From: an uncultured Clostridia bacterium
Lineage (GTDB): Bacteria; Bacillota; Clostridia; Christensenellales; Borkfalkiaceae
Assembly: GCA_947625595.1 (NCBI GenBank)
Contig: CANQOX010000002.1
Coordinates: 1 to 55,332 of the forward strand
DNA: 55,332 bases
Reading direction: 5' to 3'
In this document: positions 1-7,868 of the stretch, piece by piece
How the letters are laid out: every line of letters begins with the position of its first letter
Numbering within the stretch: the first letter of the stretch is position 1
Made by a program: the position numbers and the translations under genes
Notes under the pieces: model-generated
Seen by the model: the letters and a program-made list of their open reading frames with translations, nothing else
Told to the model about the DNA's origin: nothing
Database searches by the model: none

Positions 1-1355
1 GGATCCTCAAAAAAGGAGGAGGTGAGGGTCAGGAAGACGGGAAGTTTCGCACTGCACGGAATGTAGGGAAGGCAGAGAATGGCCCGCCTCTGCATTTTCT
101 TGTCGTCGAGACCCCGCGTCGTGAGGACGGCCGCGGCCGTGCACCCGAAGCCCATGAGGAGGGAAAACACGGCCCGCCCGTTCAGCCCCACCTTGGAAAA
201 GAGACCGTCCGTCAGGTAGGCGAGGCGGCTCAACAGCCCGCTCTCCTCAAAGACGATGAGAAAGAGATAGAGCATGGAGATCTGCGGCAGGAAGCAGAGC
301 ACACTGCCGAGACTTCCCAAGATGCCGTCCCGCACGAGCGAACGGACGGCGGGAGAGGGAATTTTGTCGGCGAAGCCCCCCAAAAATCCACTGAAAAAGT
401 CGCTCACCGCCCTCTTCAAGACGTCCCCGAGGAGATCGGGCGCGAAGGTCAGGAAGAACACGAGGAGCATGGTGAGGAGGAAGAGCGGCACGCAGAAAAA
501 GCCGTTCAGGAGGAATTTGTCGGCCGCGGACAGCCCCTCGCGCGGAGGGCGGTAGAGGGAGGGAGGAAGCTCGGGGCGGCCCCCCTCCCCTGCCCCTCCC
601 CCCGACGCGGGGGGAGGGCATGTGGCCGTACGCCCCGACGCGGACGCGGACTTCGTTTGAGGGGATCCTTCGCTTCGCTCAGGATGACGCGGAAACGCGG
701 GCGCAGACTTCGTTTGAGGGGATCCTTCGCTTCGCTCAGGATGACGCGGAAATGCGGACGTAGACTTCGTTTGAGGGGATCCTTCGCTCCGCTCAGGATG
801 ACGCGGAAACGCGGACGCGGACTTCGTTTGGGGGGATCCTTTGCTTCGCTCAGGATGACGCGGAATAACGGGGGGAGGGCAAGAAATGGAGGTGCGGAGA
901 ACGACGGAGAGGGCTTCCCTGAAGGCTTTGTCCTCCGAGAAGAGCACGGGGACGCCGAGATAGCGCGACAGCCCCTCCCCGTCCACAAAGCCGCCGCCGC
1001 GGAGGAACTGTTTCCGCTTGGTCAGAACGACCGCCGCCCTTCTCCCCTGCGCGAGGGAGAAGAAGAGGGACAGCCCCCTCCCGATCCCCGCGCACTCCAT
1101 GACAAAGAGGAGGAAGGCGTCCTTCTCCCGTTCGATATAGCCGCGGGAGACCTTTTCCTCCATGCTCAAGCTGTCGAGGGAGTAGATCCCCGGGAGATCG
1201 CAGACGACGTATTTCCTCCCCCCTATCGTCGCCTCCCGCTCGAGGACCCCCACCGTCACGCCGTGCCAGTTGCCGACCTTCGCATGACCGTGCGTCAGGC
1301 GGTTGAAGAGCGTGCTCTTGCCCGCATTCGGGTTGCCGACGAGGAGAAGTTTCAT
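1..1355 (-). CDS. feoB: Ferrous iron transport protein B (FeoB), 3' end beyond window edge
   Basis: Manual translation from ATG at 1355 (minus): MKLLLVGNPNAGKSTLFNRLTHGHAKVGNWHGVTVGVLERE...CDLPGIYSLDSLSMEEKVSRGYIEREKDAFLLFVMECAGIG; then REGLSAADKFLLNGFFCVPLFFLLTMLLVFFLTFAPDLLGDV; then FeoB-like membrane segment to the edge (LTDGLFSKVGLNGRAVFSLLMGFGCTAAAVLTTR). No stop codon found. Missing from the ORF track, probably because it runs off the window. ATG overlaps feoA stop. Confidence 0.9.
   Translation of the reverse strand, partial: MKLLLVGNPNAGKSTLFNRLTHGHAKVGNWHGVTVGVLEREATIGGRKYVVCDLPGIYSLDSLSMEEKVSRGYIEREKDAFLLFVMECAGIGRGLSLFFSLAQGRRAAVVLTKRKQFLRGGGFVDGEGLSRYLGVPVLFSEDKAFREALSVVLRTSISCPPPVIPRHPERSKGSPQTKSASAFPRHPERSEGSPQTKSTSAFPRHPERSEGSPQTKSAPAFPRHPERSEGSPQTKSASASGRTATCPPPASGGGAGEGGRPELPPSLYRPPREGLSAADKFLLNGFFCVPLFLLTMLLVFFLTFAPDLLGDVLKRAVSDFFSGFLGGFADKIPSPAVRSLVRDGILGSLGSVLCFLPQISMLYLFLIVFEESGLLSRLAYLTDGLFSKVGLNGRAVFSLLMGFGCTAAAVLTTRGLDDKKMQRRAILCLPYIPCSAKLPVFLTLTSSFFED
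646..880. repeat. Four tandem copies of a 57-bp interspersed repeat (gacttcgtttgaggggatccttcgcttcgctcaggatgacgcggaaa...) inside feoB
   Basis: acttcgttt starts at 650, 707, 764 and 821 (period exactly 57). Same core as the intergenic 'cattctgag...gaagaatcc' elements elsewhere in the window. Confidence 0.95.
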
Positions 1356-1579
1356 CGTGCCCGACATACCTTCACCCCCGCGGCGACGGTCCTGCCCAAG
1401 GCGACTTTTCCGCTCGCCGTCGAGAGCAGAAAGGTCTTCCCGAAGAGGGAGATCTTGAGAAGGACGATCCTCGCGCCCGCATAGACGCCGAGAACGTTGA
1501 GCCGCTCTCGGAGGGGCCTGTCTCCCGCGACGGAGAGGACGAGGGCGGCCTCCCCCCGTTTCAGATCGCAGATATTCAT
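1352..1579 (-). CDS. feoA: FeoA-domain ferrous iron transport protein A
   Basis: MNICDLKRGEAALVLSVAGDRPLRERLNVLGVYAGARIVLLKISLFGKTFLLSTASGKVALGRTVAAGVKVCRAR; classic FeoA pattern; stop overlaps feoB ATG. Start ambiguous (see finding). Confidence 0.85.
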   Translation of the reverse strand: MNICDLKRGEAALVLSVAGDRPLRERLNVLGVYAGARIVLLKISLFGKTFLLSTASGKVALGRTVAAGVKVCRAR

Positions 1580-1587
1580 CACAATAA

Positions 1588-1627
1588 AAAATGCGGACGG
1601 AGCGCCAAATATGCCCGTCCGCATTCC
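1588..1627 (-). terminator. Hairpin plus U6 between the DUF378 gene and feoA
   Basis: RNA ATGCGGACGG-GCATATTTGGCGCT-CCGTCCGCAT-TTTTTA. Confidence 0.7.
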
Positions 1628-1635
1628 CCCGCAGA

Positions 1636-1881
1636 TCAAGTGCGGTTTTTCTCGCGTACTTCCCTGTTCCCCTGCAGTTTCAAGGCGCCGTTGGTGATCA
1701 TCGGCGAGATGATGAGCCAGAGCGCGGCGAGGGCGATCAGAGAATAGACGATGATGGAGCCGATCGCGCGCGGTCCCTGAAAGATCGCGGATACGAGATT
1801 GAAGTTGAAGATGCCGAAAAGGCCCCAATTCAGCGCACCCGTGAGCACGAGGATATAGGAGATGATGTTTGCAATGACCAT
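1636..1881 (-). CDS. DUF378 family membrane protein
   Basis: MVIANIISYILVLTGALNWGLFGIFNFNLVSAIFQGPRAIGSIIVYSLIALAALWLI; DUF378 'GALNWGLxG' signature. Confidence 0.8.
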   Translation of the reverse strand: MVIANIISYILVLTGALNWGLFGIFNFNLVSAIFQGPRAIGSIIVYSLIALAALWLIISPMITNGALKLQGNREVREKNRT

Positions 1882-1965
1882 TGTTTTCCTCCTGATAGCA
1901 GTTTGGGCCATTGCAAAAAGAATATACCCGAAGACAGCGGACCGCCGCCCGATCGTTTTCCGCGC

Positions 1966-1995
1966 AAAAACCGCCGAGGTCAACCTCGGCGGTTT
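1966..1995 (-). terminator. Intrinsic terminator of the 816-aa surface protein gene
   Basis: ACCGCCGAGGTTGACCTCGGCGGTTTTT on minus strand. Confidence 0.75.
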
Positions 1996-2016
1996 GTCAT
2001 TTCTCTTTCGGGAAAA

Positions 2017-4452
2017 TTATTTCTTCCCCTTCTTGCCCTTGAGCTTTTCGAGATCGACGTCCTCGACGTTCTTCTCGGCGGGCTTGACGACGAACAGCAC
2101 CACGATCGCGACCGCAAGCACTGCGGAGATCGAGAAGAGCACGACGGAAGTGATGTTGTTCTGGAACCAATCGATCTGCGCGGGCGTGACGTCCACGGGA
2201 TTGCGGATGTCGATGGCCTGATAGGCAGTCTTGACTGTGTTCGCAAGGAGGGCGTCGGTCAGGGTGAGCTTCACGACGTAGAGGCCGCTCGCCTGCGGGG
2301 TGAAGGAACCGGGCGTGGAACCGGGGTTCCAGTTGTAGTCGTTGTCCGTCCTGTCCCAGGCGTCCTTGTCGTCGATGCTGACGTCGGAATTGTACTTCCT
2401 GATCTCGGTGAAGCAGTCCTTGTACGCCTCGTCCGTCAGATACTTCTCGGCGTCCTCGACGAGCTGATCATAGGTGATCGCCTCGAGGTTCTTCTCCTTG
2501 ACCTTCTGTGCGTCGAGGTAGTACAGGGAGTATTCCCTCGTGCTGTTGCCATAGGCGATGATGTCAAAGCTCGAGATGGAGTAAGACGTGCCGCGGTAGC
2601 CGATGCTCTGCCCCTCCATGTCCTCGATGACTGCGCCCGTGTAGTCGATGTCGATCGTGAAATCGGGGATCTCGTCGACGTCCCAGATGTTGCTCGAGGA
2701 GAGGGCGGTGAGTTTGGGCTGGCCGTCGCCCTCGTCGATGTACATCTGCATCGTGTTGCCCGCGGCGTCGGCCGCCATGACGCGGAACTTGTACCTGCCG
2801 GGCTCCTCGATCTCAAAGCGGAGATTGTTATAGCGAAGGCTGGTCTCGGAGGAAGCAGAGCTCCCCTCTGCGACGCCGGGTTTGTAGTAGTAGATGCTGA
2901 ATCTCAGGTTGCGGTAATCTGCGCTGTCGCTCGCGATGAGGTCGCGAAGGGAGGGCAGATAGAAGTAAGCGCCGTCGCCCGCAGAGGCCTTCTTGGCCGC
3001 CGCGTCGAGCTCATCCTGATAGCCGTCGACAAGGGTATCGTAATCCGCGGTCTTCTGATTCGTCCCCTCTGTCGTCTTCGTGTCAATGATCGTGTAGTAG
3101 GGAGCCGTCTTTTCGCGGTCGATGCGGATATAGGTGAAATCCCCGTCCTTCTTGACGGCGCCCTCATCGGCATACCAGTCGAGATAATAGTAGTAGCGGC
3201 TCGAAGCCCCGTCCCTGCCGTCGGAGACGGTGAAACGAATGGAGACGAACTGTTCTTCCTTCTCGATCATCTCCTCCTTGGGCAGGAAATAATCGGTGGT
3301 GGAGAGGGACTGATAGCCTTTTGTCTCGTCGAGCTGGACGGAGGGATCCTTGGGAGCCACGCAGGTTTCCCCGTCCATTTTCGCGATGTAGTAGTAGCGG
3401 GAAACGGAGGGAGTGCCGTCATAGCAGACGTCCATGACCTCGTAGTCGAGTGCAAATCTCTGCCCGAGCGTGAAGGCGTAGACCTTCTGATTGAGCACGA
3501 GCGCGGGCGCCGCATTGTCCTCCACCGAACCGTCCGTGTAGAGCACGGTGCCGTCGGGCTGGACCTTGGTCGCCCCGTTTTCCTTCTCGGCCGTGCCGCT
3601 CGTGACCTTGAGGGTCTGGCCGTTGAGCTCCTTCATGAGGACCTTCTGCGAACCCGTCGCGCCCTCGGGCATGACGGTCTTGAAGGCCATGGGGACGGTC
3701 GTGCGGTACTCCATGAAGTAGCCGCCGACGTTGGTGAGCTTGGAGTGTTTCTCGCCGACAGGCTGCCCATTGAGGGTCAGGGCGAATTCGCCCGCCTTGC
3801 ACCCCTCCTCGGAGAGGGCGAGGGTGATGTCGCCCGTAGCATCGTCTAACACACAGCGTTCGGATTCAAGGGGAACATAGTCCTCCTCGTCCTTCTTGTC
3901 CTTGTACTCCTCCTGCAGTCCCGAATCCTTGATATAGGCATAGACGGAGTTGCCGTCCTTCTTGAAGATGACTTGGTTGACGGCTTCGCCGTCCTTGGTG
4001 ACGTTCTCCTCCGCGCCCGTGAAGGTGATGGTGAAGGTGTCGAAGTTGACTTCGGGGAAGGAAAAGGTCATCGAAAAGTACCGGAGATGATTCTCCGCCG
4101 AGCGGTCGATCGGCTCGGCCGTGGCGCCCTCCTCCACTTCGGGCTTCTCATCGACGGGAGTGTACCACTTGAGGGCAAGGTCCCTGTGATACTCCACCGA
4201 ACCTTCCTTGTGGTCGGTCTCGGCGAAGACGAGTGTGACGTAGCCGAAGGAAGGATCGGCCTCGGCGTCCTCCTTTTTCTCTGAATATGCTCTGACCTCG
4301 CCGCCCGTCATCGCCCAAAAGATGGACGTGGGACGAACTGTGACCGCCGTGGCCGTCACAGGGGTGAGCAGGCCGACGGCCAGCCCCATGAGAAGGGCCA
4401 AGAGCGCAACGCAGGCCATGATGATTATGGTACGTGATTTTATCTTACTCAT
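2017..4452 (-). CDS. Predicted secreted surface protein with C-terminal TM and Lys-rich tail
   Basis: N-term MSKIKSRTIIIMACVALLALLMGLAVGLLTPVTATAV; C-term SVVLFSISAVLAVAIVVLFVVKPAEKNVEDVDLEKLKGKKGKK; no family recognised. Confidence 0.7.
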   Translation of the reverse strand: MSKIKSRTIIIMACVALLALLMGLAVGLLTPVTATAVTVRPTSIFWAMTGGEVRAYSEKKEDAEADPSFGYVTLVFAETDHKEGSVEYHRDLALKWYTPVDEKPEVEEGATAEPIDRSAENHLRYFSMTFSFPEVNFDTFTITFTGAEENVTKDGEAVNQVIFKKDGNSVYAYIKDSGLQEEYKDKKDEEDYVPLESERCVLDDATGDITLALSEEGCKAGEFALTLNGQPVGEKHSKLTNVGGYFMEYRTTVPMAFKTVMPEGATGSQKVLMKELNGQTLKVTSGTAEKENGATKVQPDGTVLYTDGSVEDNAAPALVLNQKVYAFTLGQRFALDYEVMDVCYDGTPSVSRYYYIAKMDGETCVAPKDPSVQLDETKGYQSLSTTDYFLPKEEMIEKEEQFVSIRFTVSDGRDGASSRYYYYLDWYADEGAVKKDGDFTYIRIDREKTAPYYTIIDTKTTEGTNQKTADYDTLVDGYQDELDAAAKKASAGDGAYFYLPSLRDLIASDSADYRNLRFSIYYYKPGVAEGSSASSETSLRYNNLRFEIEEPGRYKFRVMAADAAGNTMQMYIDEGDGQPKLTALSSSNIWDVDEIPDFTIDIDYTGAVIEDMEGQSIGYRGTSYSISSFDIIAYGNSTREYSLYYLDAQKVKEKNLEAITYDQLVEDAEKYLTDEAYKDCFTEIRKYNSDVSIDDKDAWDRTDNDYNWNPGSTPGSFTPQASGLYVVKLTLTDALLANTVKTAYQAIDIRNPVDVTPAQIDWFQNNITSVVLFSISAVLAVAIVVLFVVKPAEKNVEDVDLEKLKGKKGKK

Positions 4453-4582
4453 GATAATAAGCTCCACGCGGATATACCGCCCGATTATCTCTGATTATTT
4501 TACAATAATTTTGCCCGCCCGTCAAGCGGTATTTGCCTCTATCTTACAAGAAATTAAAAATTTCGCAGAATTTCCACGTTTG

Positions 4583-5281
4583 CTACACAAGATCGAGGCG
4601 GTCGACACCGAACTCCTTCCACGGCGCCGCGTCGGGGGGAAAGGCCACAAAGCGCATCCGCTCCTTGGCGACGGGATGGGTGAAGGAGAGCGAATAGGCC
4701 CAGAGGGCGAGCTTGCCCTTCTGCGCCTTCTCGCCGCCGTAGCGCATGTCGCCGAAGACGGGATGTCCCGCCCCCGCCGTCTGCACCCGTATCTGATGGC
4801 TTCGGCCCGTGTGCAGTTTGATCTCGGCGAGCGAATACTTGCCGAGCGAGGAGAGCGTCCTGTAGTCGAGGCGGGCGTACTTGGCCCCCTCCGTGCCCTG
4901 CGGGGTGAGGTAGACCATGTTGTTGACGGCGTTCTTCTTTAGCCAGCCCTCCATCTTCCCCTCCTCGGGGTCGAGGGTCCCGTTCAGAACGGCGAGATAT
5001 TTCTTCTCAAAGTCCCCCGTCTTCATCTGCTCGGAGAGGCGGGAGGCGGCCTTCGACGTCTTCGCAAAGACCATGACGCCGCCCGTGGGCCTGTCCAGCC
5101 GATGCACGAGGCCGAGGTAGACATTCCCCGTCTTCTGATATTTGACGCGGATGTACTCCTTCAGAATGTCGAGAAGGTTCTCGTCCCCGCTGTCGTCGGG
5201 ACAGCAGGCGAGGTTCTGCTCCTTCAAAACGACGATGATGTGATTGTCCTCATAGAGAATGTTTTCCGCAATGTCAGCCAT
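4583..5281 (-). CDS. RluA-family pseudouridine synthase
   Basis: VHRLDRPTGGVMVFAKTSKAASRLSEQ...LAEIKLHTGRSHQIRVQ catalytic HRLD and HQIR motifs. Confidence 0.92.
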   Translation of the reverse strand: MADIAENILYEDNHIIVVLKEQNLACCPDDSGDENLLDILKEYIRVKYQKTGNVYLGLVHRLDRPTGGVMVFAKTSKAASRLSEQMKTGDFEKKYLAVLNGTLDPEEGKMEGWLKKNAVNNMVYLTPQGTEGAKYARLDYRTLSSLGKYSLAEIKLHTGRSHQIRVQTAGAGHPVFGDMRYGGEKAQKGKLALWAYSLSFTHPVAKERMRFVAFPPDAAPWKEFGVDRLDLV

Positions 5282-6131
5282 GAATGTAAATGCCTCCCGC
5301 GCCGCAGGGAAGGGGAATGCCCTCCTCGGTGGGAAGTCCCACCTCGTACGCTTCGATGTTGCCCCCGCCGAGCGCAAGGGTCAGAATGTTGCTCAAGACC
5401 GCGGGTTGCAGTCCCGTCGTGTAGGAATTGATGAGGAAAAAGAGAAAATCGTCCGACAAAAGCTGTGCGCAGAGCTTGACGAAGGGAAAAAGTTCGGTCT
5501 CGATCTTCCACATCTCCCCGCTCGGGCCCCTTCCGTAGGAGGGGGGATCCATGACGATGCCGTCGTAGCGGTTTCCCCGCCTGATCTCGCGGAGGACGAA
5601 CTTTTTGCAGTCGTCCACGATGTAGCGGATACCGCTTGCAATGCCCGAAAGGCGCGCGTTCTCCCCCGCCCGCTCGACCATGCCCTTGGCGGCGTCGACG
5701 TGGACGACCTCGGCCCCCGCCTTGGCGAGCGCGACCGTCGCCCCGCCCGTGTAGGCAAAAAGGTTGAGGATCTTCGGCTTTCTCCCCCTTCGGACGGCCT
5801 CGCGGACGAGCGCGCCCGTCCTCTCCCAGTTGACGGCCTGTTCGGGGAAAAGGCCCGTGTGCTTGAAGCCCATCGGCTTGATCCTGAAGGTCAGGTCCCC
5901 ATAGCCGACGGTCCAACTCTCGGGGAGCGGCCGTCTGTACTCCCATGCACCGCCGCCCTTGTCACTGCGGCGATAGACGGCGTCGTAGTCGAGGGAAAAG
6001 AGGTCTCTGCCCTGCCAAATGACTTGAGGATCGGGGCGAAGGAGGGTGACGCTCCCCCACCGTTCCAATTTATAGCCGTCCCCCGTGGCGATGACGGAAA
6101 AATCTTTCCAGCCCTCTGCAATGCGAATCAT
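5274..6131 (-). CDS. Class I SAM-dependent methyltransferase (RlmI/RlmK-like rRNA methyltransferase fold)
   Basis: KILNLFAYTGGATVALAKAGAEVVHVDAAKGMVERAGENARL...YDGIVMDPPSYGRG; overlaps rluA-like start. Confidence 0.85.
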   Translation of the reverse strand: MIRIAEGWKDFSVIATGDGYKLERWGSVTLLRPDPQVIWQGRDLFSLDYDAVYRRSDKGGGAWEYRRPLPESWTVGYGDLTFRIKPMGFKHTGLFPEQAVNWERTGALVREAVRRGRKPKILNLFAYTGGATVALAKAGAEVVHVDAAKGMVERAGENARLSGIASGIRYIVDDCKKFVLREIRRGNRYDGIVMDPPSYGRGPSGEMWKIETELFPFVKLCAQLLSDDFLFFLINSYTTGLQPAVLSNILTLALGGGNIEAYEVGLPTEEGIPLPCGAGGIYIHG

Positions 6132-6220
6132 AGCTCTATTATAATGGAAAGACGGCGATTTGTAAAGTAAAAAGCGCCTCCCGCAGAGATCGGGAATGAA
6201 AAAATGCAGTGGGGGCACTG

Positions 6221-6755
6221 CGTCATTCAGAGCGAAGCGAAGGATCCCCTTTAGCGTTGTCCCCTTGTCGCCCCTTTCAGGGGAGATGTCGAGGCGTAGC
6301 CGAGACAGAGGGGTTTCCGAAACCCCTTTGGCTCACTGCGTTCGCCCCTTCCCCTAAAAGGGGCAGCGAGAAGGCTCCTCCCAAGGAGGAGCTGTCGCCG
6401 AAGGCGACTGAGGTGGGCATCATTCAGAATCGTTGCCCACCCCCCTACCCCCCTCCGACTTCGCGCTTCGCGCTCGTGCCGCGCTTGGAATCGAATAGAA
6501 TGCGCGCGGGGCGGGAGGGGGTAAAGGACGGTACCCCCCATAGAGGGGAGCGAATGCCTCGTCGCCCCTCATAGGGGAGATGTCGCGAACGAAGTGAGTG
6601 ACAGAGGGGTTTCAAAACCCCTTTCCCCTCGCAAGCTCGGGGACTTCCCCTACAGGGGCAGCGAGAGGGTCCCAACTCCTCCACCACAATTTTCAATTTT
6701 TAATTAAAAATACGCCGCCGACGCTTTGAAAAAGCGTCGGCGGCTTTGAAACAAT
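6221..6755. repeat. Repeat island R1; direct repeat partner of 7385..7863, includes minus-strand terminator
   Basis: Near-identical to 7385..7863 except for an extra ~56 bp at about 6457..6513. Confidence 0.9.
6709..6746 (-). terminator. Intrinsic terminator downstream of XRE gene
   Basis: GCCGCCGACGCTTTTTCAAAGCGTCGGCGGCGTATTTTTA; duplicated at 7817..7855. Confidence 0.75.
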
Positions 6756-6773
6756 ATTCATCGAGGGCTTCTT

Positions 6774-6986
6774 TCAAACCCCCTCGCCCTCTAACCCCAA
6801 AAGCACATCGAGCGAAACACCGTAAAATTCGGCCAAAACAATACAGTCGAGTACATTCGGCACATGGGTGTTGCTCTCCCACCTGCTGATACTCTGCTGT
6901 CTGAGCCCCGTTTGCCTTGCGAGCTCGGATTGCGAAAGCCCCATTTTCTCCCGTTGTTCTCTCAATGCGTGTCCAATATCGATCAT
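6774..6986 (-). CDS. XRE-family HTH transcriptional regulator (70 aa)
   Basis: MIDIGHALREQREKMGLSQSELARQTGLRQQSISRWESNTHVPNVLDCIVLAEFYGVSLDVLLG. Confidence 0.9.
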   Translation of the reverse strand: MIDIGHALREQREKMGLSQSELARQTGLRQQSISRWESNTHVPNVLDCIVLAEFYGVSLDVLLGLEGEGV

Positions 6987-7030
6987 AAGTACCTTACAAT
7001 GATATTTTACACGTTTTCGGATAAAAAGTC

Positions 7031-7059
7031 TTGACTTACACGAAATCGTGTAATATAAT
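7031..7059 (+). promoter_or_regulatory. Sigma-A promoter with palindromic operator filling the spacer
   Basis: TTGACT-17 bp-TATAAT; perfect inverted repeat TTACACGA-AA-TCGTGTAA at 7036..7053. Confidence 0.8.
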
Positions 7060-7096
7060 TGTTCTATGCGGATTCGCGTAGGGAGTGTAATAAATC

Positions 7097-7357
7097 ATGG
7101 AAAAATCTTGCTGGAACTGCGGAAACTACTGTCCTTTCTATACAAAGGGATATTGTTGCTTTGCATCGGCGAACTTCGGACTTTGCTCGAAGACAGTCCA
7201 GCCCGTCGAGAAGCATGGGATATGTGACCATTGGAGAATACGGCCGCGACGCCTTCGCGTCAAAAAATCGGTCGTCATCAGAAGTCTCGAAGATACCATG
7301 GTGAGTATCGCCGCGATCAAAGAAATTTTAGAGCAGGAAAGTCGTGACGAATATTAA
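7097..7357 (+). CDS. Small Cys-rich protein (86 aa)
   Basis: MEKSCWNCGNYCPFYTKGYCCFASANFGLCSKTVQPVEKHGICDHW; possible metal-binding knuckle. Confidence 0.7.
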   Translation: MEKSCWNCGNYCPFYTKGYCCFASANFGLCSKTVQPVEKHGICDHWRIRPRRLRVKKSVVIRSLEDTMVSIAAIKEILEQESRDEY

Positions 7358-7384
7358 AAATTGCCTTTGCCGTCCACTTTCTTG

Positions 7385-7863
7385 CGTCATTCAGAGCGAA
7401 GCGAAGGATCCCCTTTAGCGTTGTCCCCTTGTCGCCCCTTTCAGGGGAGATGTCGAGGCGTAGCCGAGACAGAGGGGTTTCCGAAACCCCTTTGGCTCAC
7501 TGCGTTCGCCCCTTCCCCTAAAAGGGGCAGCGAGAAGGCTCCTCCCAAGGAGGAGCTGTCGCCGAAGGCGACTGAGGTGGGCATCATTCAGAATCGTTGC
7601 CCACTCCCCTACCCCCTTCCCATGGAGGGGGTAAAGGACGGCACCCCAATGGAGGGGAGCGAATGCCTCGTCGCCCCTCATAGGGGAGATGTCGAGGCGT
7701 AGCCGAGACAGAGGGGTTTCAAAACCCCTTTCCCCTCGCAAGCTCGGGGACTTCCCCTAAAAGGGGCAGCGAGAGGGTCCCAACTCCTCCACCACAATTT
7801 TCAATTTTCAATTAAAAATACGCCGCCGACGCTTTGAGAAAGCGTCGGCGGCTTTGAAATTCA
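7385..7863. repeat. Repeat island R2; direct repeat partner of 6221..6755
   Basis: See R1; ends with the same cgccgccgacgctttga...aaagcgtcggcggctttgaaa terminator. Confidence 0.9.
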
Positions 7864-7868
7864 CCATT

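Noticed and set aside
657-1484. 275-aa plus ORF and 506..988 minus ORF across the feo region
   Set aside because: Wrong frames of the 57-bp repeat array; the FeoB frame explains the region.
6209-7702. ORFs 6209..6574(+) and 7361..7702(+) with identical N-termini
   Set aside because: Translations of the duplicated intergenic repeat islands, not genes.
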